From the NCBI GenBank assembly GCA_028221385.1, contig JAOIRP010000021.1:1-9399 (forward strand): a stretch of DNA of 9,399 bases, in the 5' to 3' direction. The DNA comes from Candidatus Pelagibacter sp. GTDB lineage: Bacteria > Pseudomonadota > Alphaproteobacteria > Pelagibacterales > Pelagibacteraceae. A model generated the notes under the pieces. The model saw nothing but the letters and a program-made list of their open reading frames with translations, had not been told where the DNA came from and searched no databases. The position numbers and the translations under genes were made by a program. Of this stretch, positions 1 through 5,275 are shown in pieces (the first letter of the stretch is position 1; each line of letters begins with the position of its first letter).

Positions 1-90
1 AAATACGCACAAACAGTAGGACCAGCTTATTTAGGTGCACCCACACATCCTGGAAAGAGAAAAGAAGTTAAAGAATACGCTGATATTTAA
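1..90 (+). CDS. C-terminal end of an unrecognised protein (5' end outside window)
   Basis: Frame 1 is open from the first base to a TAA at 88-90, giving 29 residues that end in KEVKEYADI. The fragment is rich in Pro, Gly and Lys and contains the stretch AYLGAPTHPGKRKE. I do not recognise the family from this tail; it does not look like the C-terminus of a phosphomannomutase, which would be the obvious metabolic partner of the next gene. Its stop codon shares one base with the ATG of manC (TAATG), so the two genes are probably co-transcribed and translationally coupled. The reading frame is supported by that junction and by the absence of any other start for manC; the function is unknown. Confidence 0.6.
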   Translation, partial: KYAQTVGPAYLGAPTHPGKRKEVKEYADI

Positions 91-1280
91 TGAAAATTAG
101 ACCTGTTATTTTATGTGGTGGAGCAGGGACGAGACTTTGGCCTAAAGCCAAAAAATATCAAGCTAAACAGTTTATAGATTTTGGTAATTGGACTTTATTA
201 GGTAAAACTTTAGAGAGAGTTAAAGCATCAATATTTGATGATCCTATTATAAGCACAAATGCAAAATATCTTGAACAAGTTAAACAGCATTTAAAGAAAC
301 ATAAGATAAGAAAATTTAAGATCGTTCTTGAGCCTGATAAAAGAAATACTGCACCAGCTATATTAAGTGCGGCATTAATAAAAGACATTCCAAACGAACA
401 ACCTTTAATGTTCTTAGCAGCTGATCATTTAATTGAGAAGGTTGCTTTGTTTAATAAAGCTATTAAAAAAAATCAAAAGAGATTAACTCAAAATAATATC
501 TTTATTTTTGGGATTAAACCAACAATGCCGTCTAGTGAGTTTGGTTATTTTTTAACAAAAAATAATAAAGTAACTAGATTTGTAGAAAAACCTAAAGAGG
601 CTAAAGCCAAACAAATAATTACTAAAAGAGGCTATTGGAATTCTGGAATGTTTTATTTAAGAAAAGATTCAATCATTAATAATTTTAAGAAATACCAACC
701 AAATATTTTCCGAAACTGCAACAAAGCTGTAACAAAAGCAAAATATAAAAGTAACGTGTATTATTTAAATAAACAAGCATTCACTAAAGCAACAGCTAAA
801 TCTTTTGACTATGCAATTTTAGAAAAAACAAAAGAAATAAATGCTATCAAATTAGATATACCTTGGTCTGACTTAGGCTCTTGGAAAGAAATTTGTAAAA
901 TGTATGGAAGAAATAAAAGACAATATTTTAAAAAGAAAAATGTATTTCATAGACCATGGGGCAGTTATGTTAATTTATTTAATGGTAAGGAATTTTTGAT
1001 TAAAGAGTTATATGTAAAACCAAAAGGCATATTAAGTCTTCAAAAACACCATCACAGAGCTGAACACTGGGTAGTTACTCAAGGTAAACCTAAAATTACT
1101 TTAGATAAGAAATATTTTACAATGAAACCTGATGAAACTGTCTTTATTCCTTTAGGTTCAGTTCATAGAATAGAAAATCCATATAAGAAACCTGTTAAGA
1201 TTATCGAAGCACAAGTAGGGTCTATATTAAAAGAAACTGATATAGTTAGATATCAAGACATATATGGCCGTGCTAAATAA
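90..1280 (+). CDS. manC: Mannose-1-phosphate guanylyltransferase / mannose-6-phosphate isomerase, short type II form
   Basis: The product makes GDP-mannose from mannose-1-phosphate and GTP for surface polysaccharide or glycan synthesis in the cytosol; the C-terminal cupin may add phosphomannose isomerase activity. Visible N-terminal nucleotidyltransferase motifs are GGAGTRLWP (10-18) followed by KQF (26-28), EPDKRNTAPA (81-90), ADH (111-113), FVEKP (164-168), WNSGMF (183-188) and WSDLGSW. The type II isomerase cupin starts at RPWGSY (288-293) and contains LSLQ with the His cluster HHHRAEHW (320-327), HRIENP (359-364) and a YGR near the end. At 396 residues it is roughly 70-90 shorter than the usual ManC/AlgA, the deficit lying between the two domains. 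The usual Pro before KQF is Ala25. The start is the ATG overlapping the upstream TAA; no clear Shine-Dalgarno is visible. Family assignment is secure; isomerase activity is inferred. Confidence 0.93.
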   Translation: MKIRPVILCGGAGTRLWPKAKKYQAKQFIDFGNWTLLGKTLERVKASIFDDPIISTNAKYLEQVKQHLKKHKIRKFKIVLEPDKRNTAPAILSAALIKDIPNEQPLMFLAADHLIEKVALFNKAIKKNQKRLTQNNIFIFGIKPTMPSSEFGYFLTKNNKVTRFVEKPKEAKAKQIITKRGYWNSGMFYLRKDSIINNFKKYQPNIFRNCNKAVTKAKYKSNVYYLNKQAFTKATAKSFDYAILEKTKEINAIKLDIPWSDLGSWKEICKMYGRNKRQYFKKKNVFHRPWGSYVNLFNGKEFLIKELYVKPKGILSLQKHHHRAEHWVVTQGKPKITLDKKYFTMKPDETVFIPLGSVHRIENPYKKPVKIIEAQVGSILKETDIVRYQDIYGRAK

Positions 1281-1293
1281 ATTAACACGACCA
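1265..1293. terminator. Possible bidirectional stem-loop between convergent manC and PiT-like gene
   Basis: TGGCCGTG (1265-1272) faces CACGACCA (1286-1293) across a 13-base loop, giving 7 of 8 pairs with one C/A mismatch. The stem spans the manC stop codon and most of the 24-bp gap before the convergent PiT-like gene. It is one of few GC-containing dyads in this AT-rich stretch and is correctly placed to end both transcripts. Neither strand shows a T-tract after the stem, so it is not a canonical intrinsic terminator. Confidence 0.35.
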
Positions 1294-1304
1294 CATAAAT
1301 AAAT

Positions 1305-2270
1305 TTAAAACCAATTATTTGGAATAATTATGTAGTGAATTGCAAGTACAATTCCAACCGATACACTTAATCCAAAAATCATTTTAACAAAATCTTTTCC
1401 AATAAGTGGAAATACATATTTGAATTTATAATCTTTATTCATTGTTGATATTGCAAGCTCTCTACCACACAACAATCCAACAAACACCCAAGTTGTAGAC
1501 ATTGGCAGATCATTAAGTTCTTTAAAATAGTAAAGTACAGCAGCATAAATCACATTGATTATTGTTGCTGATCTTGCGTATCTAGTTCCAGTTTTATCTA
1601 AAACAACTTTTTGAATTGTTCCTCCGTTTATGTAGAAGATATAAAAAAGAAGAGCTGTAAAGTATGCAAGAACAATTAATAATAAATTTACATCTAATTG
1701 TCTTGGAAGATATACAGCTATATTAGCCACATCGTGAGATAACCAAACCCACCATAACCAACCTGAAGTTACCCATACAGAGTTTCTCCAAAATCCTATC
1801 CATTTATCTTCAACTTCATCAAATTTCTCATTAATAAATTTAGATACTACTATCCAACAAATGTATGCTGCAACAGCTGCTAAGCCATATCCTACAACAC
1901 TCTTCATAAGCATTTTTTCAAGCACTACAGTTGATGCAAATGCCGATAGAACTAGGAATGTAGTTGAAACTGGTATTCCTACTCTTGTTAGCACTAAAAG
2001 TATTCCAGGTGCCACAGCATGATACCACTGTATTTCTTGGAAAGGTATTCTAGTTAATCTTCCATAAGATATATCACCAGCATTACTGTACCAACCCCAT
2101 GTGATTGCAAGTATCATCACAAATGAGGCAGCGCTTGCAAGCGTATACCATTTAAACCATTTTTGTTTTGACGCTATAAATGTTCCAAGCGTTTGAATTG
2201 AATCATTTGCTATAACGCTATACCCCGCTAAAGCAAAGCCGACGATCGTATATATTGTTGTCATTTCCAT
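1305..2270 (-). CDS. PiT-like inorganic phosphate permease, minimal form (PF01384-type)
   Basis: A 321-residue, very hydrophobic inner-membrane protein that I assign to the PiT phosphate transporter family by its internal repeat. In the first half, IANDS (20-24) is followed by the loop motif PVSTT (100-104). In the second half, HDVAN (179-183) is followed by PMSTT (256-260). This matches the PiT order ND...PVSTT / NDVAN...PVSTT, although the canonical GAND/GSND segments are degenerate and the second Asn is His179. The stretch GGTIQKV near 216-222 matches the cytoplasmic segment PiT proteins carry before their last STT motif. It is shorter than typical PiT proteins (about 400-500 aa) and lacks a long central hydrophilic loop. 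The start ATG has an AGGGA Shine-Dalgarno at 2278-2282 with a 7-base spacer. It is convergent with manC. Transport of phosphate is inferred; other oxyanions are possible. Confidence 0.7.
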   Translation of the reverse strand: MEMTTIYTIVGFALAGYSVIANDSIQTLGTFIASKQKWFKWYTLASAASFVMILAITWGWYSNAGDISYGRLTRIPFQEIQWYHAVAPGILLVLTRVGIPVSTTFLVLSAFASTVVLEKMLMKSVVGYGLAAVAAYICWIVVSKFINEKFDEVEDKWIGFWRNSVWVTSGWLWWVWLSHDVANIAVYLPRQLDVNLLLIVLAYFTALLFYIFYINGGTIQKVVLDKTGTRYARSATIINVIYAAVLYYFKELNDLPMSTTWVFVGLLCGRELAISTMNKDYKFKYVFPLIGKDFVKMIFGLSVSVGIVLAIHYIIIPNNWF

Positions 2271-2337
2271 CTTATTTTCCCTATTTTTTATTTATCTTTA
2301 TTGTTTTCCATCTCGAACGATTCTTATTCTTAAGGTC

Positions 2338-2483
2338 GATTTAATAGAGAAGAGAAATTTAATCTATAGGTAAATTTATTAATATTTTTTGTGATGAGTT
2401 GATTCATCGATCATTATATTATTCAAAATTAAAGTCTATATAGAGAATTTATTAATATTGTTTAAGGGATGATGATTCATCCT
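2338..2483. repeat. Two diverged 73-bp tandem copies in the PiT-like leader region
   Basis: The 237-bp gap 2271-2507 holds two related segments whose anchors are 73 bp apart. Read on the - strand, both carry GATGAATCA (2473-2481 and 2400-2408) and, after a variable stretch, an identical AATATTAATAAATT (2446-2459 and 2373-2386), followed by a similar CTATA...AATTT stretch after a small indel. Inside each copy GATGA and TCATC form a short dyad: 2468-2472 with 2477-2481 (loop 4), and 2393-2397 with 2404-2408 (loop 6). They lie upstream of the PiT-like gene and downstream of the aquaporin. Duplicated operator sites or paired small RNA hairpins are both possible; I recognise no known regulator box or riboswitch. 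Confidence 0.5.
2466..2483 (-). terminator. Weak terminator-like hairpin after the aquaporin gene
   Basis: Beginning 24 bases after the aquaporin stop on the - strand, AGGATGA and TCATCCC can form a 7-bp stem (one wobble pair) with a 4-base ATCA loop. The downstream sequence TTAAACAAT is A/T-rich but has no continuous T-tract, so termination efficiency is uncertain. The same hairpin is part of the duplicated element described for 2338-2483. Confidence 0.3.
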
Positions 2484-2507
2484 AAATACATTATTGAAAT
2501 ATATTGT

Positions 2508-3155
2508 CTACTTTAAAAATAATTTTTTTATTACTAATACTGCAATTAATGCACCAATTAATTCTGCAATTATATAAGTTGGTGTATTGAGATAATTAAT
2601 ACCAGTAAACGATTCTGTAAAAGTCCTTGCTATTGCAACTGCTGGATTTGCAAAAGATGTTGAGGAAGTAAACCAATAACCAGCTGTAATATAAGTTGCA
2701 ACGCAGGCTGCAACTGTTGTTTTACCATCTTTTAAAGTTGCAAAGATAATAAATATTAGACCAAAAGTGGCTACAATTTCTGCTAGAAATATATGAAAGC
2801 CATCTCTACTTTTAGTGGATAATTCAATTATATTATGTTCAAAGAATACATTAGCTAACATTACACCTAATAAGCATCCCAATATTTGAGCTGGAATATA
2901 TGTAATTAAAAGTTTTCCTTTAATTTTTTTAGTTAAATACATAGTTAAGCTTACAAAAGGATTAAAGTGAGCACCTGAAATATCAGCAAAGGAAGTTATT
3001 AAGACAAATAAGCCAGCACCAGTTGCAAGTGTATTTGCTGTAAGTCTTAAAGCATCATCATCTGTTAAGTTTTCTGCCATAATTCCAGAACCAACGATAA
3101 TCATTACTAAAAAGCAACTACCAATAAACTCACCAATAAAAATCTTATTTTTCAT
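2508..3155 (-). CDS. MIP-family channel, AqpS-like aquaglyceroporin
   Basis: A 215-residue six-helix major intrinsic protein in the inner membrane, conducting water or small neutral solutes such as glycerol or arsenite. The N-terminal GEFIGS (8-13) is the usual MIP helix 1 signature. The first half-helix motif is GAHFNPF (61-67), so the canonical NPA is NPF here. The second is SFANPAVAIARTF (167-179) with an intact NPA at 170-172. The stretch STSFANPAV followed by Arg five residues after the NPA (R177) resembles AqpS-type channels known from arsenic-resistance operons, rather than AqpZ or GlpF, where Arg directly follows NPA. The start codon lies 13 bp after the 73-aa gene on the same strand and has no visible Shine-Dalgarno, so translation is probably coupled. 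No ars genes are present in the window. MIP family is secure; substrate is inferred. Confidence 0.88.
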   Translation of the reverse strand: MKNKIFIGEFIGSCFLVMIIVGSGIMAENLTDDDALRLTANTLATGAGLFVLITSFADISGAHFNPFVSLTMYLTKKIKGKLLITYIPAQILGCLLGVMLANVFFEHNIIELSTKSRDGFHIFLAEIVATFGLIFIIFATLKDGKTTVAACVATYITAGYWFTSSTSFANPAVAIARTFTESFTGINYLNTPTYIIAELIGALIAVLVIKKLFLK

Positions 3156-3168
3156 AATCTAATAATGA

Positions 3169-3390
3169 TTAAATTATAATCTTATAAATTCCAATTAAGA
3201 ATAATGGTATTTGTAATCCAAAATTAGTTAAAATTGCTTTATCTTTTGATATAAATCCAGCTATCGTCCATCCAATAACACCAAGTCCATGAAAGTAGAT
3301 GTTAATAGGGTAGATGTTTAAATTAGTTAACAATATTCCTGTTAAAACTAAAGCAGTACTGATCCACTTAAGGTATTTTTTGATAAACAT
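3169..3390 (-). CDS. Small three-helix membrane protein of unknown function
   Basis: A 73-residue hydrophobic protein with three likely membrane segments at about 10-26, 32-48 and 54-71, separated by short loops, the second loop being charged (SKDK, about 49-52). It carries no signal peptide or catalytic motif I can name. Its pattern (WxxT-G near the start, NIYP, GW in helix 2, then a Lys/Asp loop) is reminiscent of small alphaproteobacterial membrane proteins of the DUF6552 type, but I cannot confirm that. It is one of two genes in the window with a good Shine-Dalgarno, AGAGGAG at 3394-3400, and that site lies inside a large inverted repeat. It precedes the aquaporin by 13 bp and follows znuA by 69 bp on the same strand, suggesting co-transcription with the channel and possibly with znuA. 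Function unknown; a real gene is supported by spacing, RBS and composition. Confidence 0.75.
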   Translation of the reverse strand: MFIKKYLKWISTALVLTGILLTNLNIYPINIYFHGLGVIGWTIAGFISKDKAILTNFGLQIPLFLIGIYKIII

Positions 3391-3443
3391 AGTCTCCTCT
3401 ATATGTAATTTTTTATTAATTTATTACAATTATAGAGGAAACT
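3391..3443 (-). promoter_or_regulatory. Inverted repeat that can bury the RBS of the 73-aa gene
   Basis: Arms 3391-3403 and 3431-3443 are inverted repeats with 12 of 13 positions complementary (outer AGT/ACT, one mismatch, inner TCCTCTATA/TATAGAGGA). A second stem, TGTAAT (3404-3409) with ATTACA (3423-3428), continues inward after a 2-base bulge and leaves a 13-base A/T loop. In the - strand transcript the 3' arm contains the whole AGAGGAG Shine-Dalgarno and ends directly against the ATG at 3388-3390. The 5' arm starts about 16 bases after the znuA stop. No T-tract follows, so this is better read as a translational control hairpin than as a terminator. A DNA operator is a weaker alternative. 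Confidence 0.6.
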
Positions 3444-3459
3444 GAAATCTTATTTTTAA

Positions 3460-4458
3460 TTAACAGTCTTTAAAAGAAGCAGACATATTTCTAATTAAAT
3501 CAAAATATAAATCTTTTCCTGGATTTAAAGTAGCACCTAAAGGATCAACAACACCAGTTTTAATATTCATATCCTTAGCAACTGCTTTTATAATATCAGG
3601 ATTAAATTGAGGTTCAGAAAATATACATTTTACTTTATCGTGTTCAATTATTTCTCTGATTTCAGCCAACTGCTCAGCGCCAGGCATAACATCTGTATTA
3701 ACTGTAAAAGCACCCAATATATTTACATTAAATCTTTCTTCAAAATATTGATATGCATCATGAAAAACTATTGAAGATGTACTTTTATTCAATTCAGTCA
3801 TCACTTCCATAGTAAGCTTGTCAATATCCTTGAGAGCTTTGTCTAAATTACTTTTGTAAGTAGATGCATTTTTACTGTCATTTTCAATCAAATGATCTGT
3901 CATTTCTTTTAAAATTACTTTTGCATTTAAAGGATCTAACCAAATGTGAGGATCGTATTCACCATGTGCATGCCCTTCATGGTCGTCATGACCATCATGG
4001 TCATCGTGTCCATCTTCCTTTTTATCATGATCATCATGGTCGTCATGGTTATCTTCTTTTTTAGCGTGATCATCGTGATCATGTTCATCAAAAATATTTC
4101 TTTCTCTGAACTTTAATACGTTTAACCCTTTAATTTCCATTAATTCAATTTTTTCAGCTTTTTTAGCTATTGAGCTTAATGGTTTTTCAAGAAAGCTTTC
4201 TAAATCTTCACCTATCCAAAATATAAGGTCTGCATTTTGTAACATCTTTGCATGAGATGGTTTCATAGAAAATCCATGAGGAGATGCGTAACCGTCTACT
4301 ATTAAATCAGGTTTTCCAACACCATCCATAAGATAACCAGCTAATGAATGTAATGGTTTAATTGATGTAACTACTTTTACATCAGCATTTGCTGGAGCAA
4401 TAAAAGTTACAAGTGATAAAATTGTTAAAAACAGTGGTATTTTTTTTAGTTTTTTCAT
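3460..4458 (-). CDS. znuA: Zinc ABC transporter periplasmic binding protein
   Basis: A 332-residue cluster A-I metal-binding protein that captures Zn(II) in the periplasm and delivers it to ZnuBC. A Sec signal peptide runs to ANA at 23-25 with likely cleavage before Asp26. Expected zinc ligands are His61 in SPHGFS, His170 in DPHIWLDP and His232 in VFHDAY, with Asp304 in VVDPLG nearby. The Glu that precedes the first ligand in the E. coli protein is Pro60 here. A mobile His/Asp-rich loop spans 125-164 with 12 His residues, typical of zinc-specific rather than manganese-specific members. Cys277 and Cys332 match the C-terminal disulfide pair of E. coli ZnuA. The gene is divergent from znuC across a 73-bp region with two Zur-type sites. 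No clear Shine-Dalgarno precedes the start. Confidence 0.96.
   Translation of the reverse strand: MKKLKKIPLFLTILSLVTFIAPANADVKVVTSIKPLHSLAGYLMDGVGKPDLIVDGYASPHGFSMKPSHAKMLQNADLIFWIGEDLESFLEKPLSSIAKKAEKIELMEIKGLNVLKFRERNIFDEHDHDDHAKKEDNHDDHDDHDKKEDGHDDHDGHDDHEGHAHGEYDPHIWLDPLNAKVILKEMTDHLIENDSKNASTYKSNLDKALKDIDKLTMEVMTELNKSTSSIVFHDAYQYFEERFNVNILGAFTVNTDVMPGAEQLAEIREIIEHDKVKCIFSEPQFNPDIIKAVAKDMNIKTGVVDPLGATLNPGKDLYFDLIRNMSASFKDC
3967..4086 (-). repeat. His/Asp-codon repeat in znuA, including a 39-bp tandem duplication
   Basis: This segment encodes ZnuA residues 125-164. Residues 127-139 and 140-152 are near-identical 13-residue units of the form HDDHxKKEDxHDD, encoded by adjacent 39-bp copies at 4042-4080 and 4003-4041 that differ at roughly a quarter of positions. 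A shorter HDGHDDHEGHAH stretch follows. The protein repeat is conserved better than the DNA, consistent with selection for a flexible zinc-binding loop. CAT/GAT repetition also creates a His-rich open frame on the + strand that is not a gene. Confidence 0.8.
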
Positions 4459-4477
4459 AATATATAGTTTATTTAGT

Positions 4478-4492
4478 TGTTATAATATAACA
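4478..4492. promoter_or_regulatory. Zur box 1 (perfect palindrome)
   Basis: TGTTATAATATAACA is a perfect 7-1-7 palindrome with its centre at 4485. It matches the core of the proteobacterial Zur operator (GTTATA-N-TATAAC type). It sits in the znuA/znuC divergent promoter, beside a complete znuABC and a zur gene, which makes zinc-dependent repression of both directions the natural reading. A TATAAT hexamer at 4481-4486 lies within the box, so bound Zur would cover a likely -10 element for znuC. Confidence 0.85.
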
Positions 4493-4495
4493 GCA

Positions 4496-4510
4496 TGTAA
4501 TAATATAACA
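4496..4510. promoter_or_regulatory. Zur box 2 (one mismatch)
   Basis: TGTAATAATATAACA is a second copy of the same palindrome with a single departure (TGTAATA instead of TGTTATA in the left half). Its centre at 4503 lies 18 bp from the centre of box 1, with 3 bp between the boxes. Tandem sites this close suggest cooperative binding of two Zur dimers, or one site tuned to each divergent promoter. It lies 22 bp before the znuC ATG. Confidence 0.72.
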
Positions 4511-4531
4511 AATATAAGTCAAGCAGTAAAA

Positions 4532-5275
4532 ATGAATTCAGATAACATATTAGTAAAATTAAATAATGTAGGTTTTCGCCAAAATGAAAAATGGCTTGTT
4601 GAAGGTGTATCTTTACAAGTTGAAAAAGGGAAAATTATTACACTCATTGGTCCAAATGGATCTGGTAAAAGTACAACTGCTAAAATTGCTCTAGGTATAT
4701 ACAGAAATATTGAAGGTAGTGTTGAAAAATATACCAATAAAGTTGGCTATGTTCCTCAAAAAATTTCAATAGATTGGACATTACCACTAAGAGTTAAAGA
4801 CTTTATGGTTTTAACTGAAAATATTAAGGATGATCAGATTAATGAAGCTTTATCATTAACTGGAGTGATGCATCTTAAAAATAAAAATTTAGGCAATTTA
4901 TCTGGAGGCGAGTTTCAAAGAGTATTACTTGCCAGAGCTATTTCAAAAAAACCAGAATTGTTAGTGCTTGATGAGCCAGTTCAGGGCGTTGATTATACGG
5001 GAGAGATAGCGCTATATGAATTAATTAAAAAAATATCAGATACTTTAAATTGTGGAATTTTATTAATTTCACATGATTTACATACTGTAATGACTGCAAC
5101 TGACCATGTTGTCTGTTTAAACGGCCATGTTTGCTGTTCAGGTTCACCAATAGATGTGGCAAAAAATAATGAATATAAAACCTTATTTGGAGAACAAGCT
5201 TCACAAATTCTTTCAGTTTATGAGCATAAACATGATCACGAGCATTCTGATGAAGGAGTGATAAAAAAAAATTAG
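4532..5275 (+). CDS. znuC: Zinc ABC transporter ATP-binding protein
   Basis: A 247-residue cytoplasmic ATPase that powers Zn(II) import through ZnuB. Walker A GPNGSGKST is at 40-48, the Q-loop is in GYVPQK, the ABC signature LSGGEFQR is at 123-130, Walker B ends in DEP at 147-149, and the H-loop His is His181 in ISHD. Length matches E. coli ZnuC (about 250). The C-terminal tail carries a small His cluster, HKHDHEH, which is common in ZnuC and absent from most other ABC ATPases. It starts 22 bp after Zur box 2 without a visible Shine-Dalgarno, and its TAG stop is immediately followed by the znuB ATG with no intervening base. First gene of the znuC-znuB-zur-oxidoreductase operon. Confidence 0.96.
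   Translation: MNSDNILVKLNNVGFRQNEKWLVEGVSLQVEKGKIITLIGPNGSGKSTTAKIALGIYRNIEGSVEKYTNKVGYVPQKISIDWTLPLRVKDFMVLTENIKDDQINEALSLTGVMHLKNKNLGNLSGGEFQRVLLARAISKKPELLVLDEPVQGVDYTGEIALYELIKKISDTLNCGILLISHDLHTVMTATDHVVCLNGHVCCSGSPIDVAKNNEYKTLFGEQASQILSVYEHKHDHEHSDEGVIKKN

Noticed and set aside
2271..2507. A known riboswitch or Pho box in the PiT-like leader
   Set aside because: I found no recognisable Pho box repeats (CTGTCAT type) and no riboswitch core I can name; only the duplicated element is supported.
3404..3428. TGTAAT...ATTACA as a third Zur box downstream of znuA
   Set aside because: The half-sites resemble Zur half-sites but are 13 bp apart, whereas the real boxes have a single central base; the dyad is better explained as the inner stem of the RNA hairpin.
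3864..4064. His-rich 66-aa open frame on the + strand inside znuA
   Set aside because: It is the antisense of the CAT/GAT repeat encoding the ZnuA zinc loop; the repeat yields His codons in both directions. znuA is clearly the real gene.
4519..4737. 72-aa open frame on the - strand opposite znuC
   Set aside because: It lies antisense to the Walker A region of znuC, covers the znuC start, and shows no RBS or recognisable motif.
5253..5258. AAGGAG as the Shine-Dalgarno of znuB
   Set aside because: It lies 17 bases before the ATG, outside the normal spacing, and is explained by the znuC codons for the C-terminal tail.
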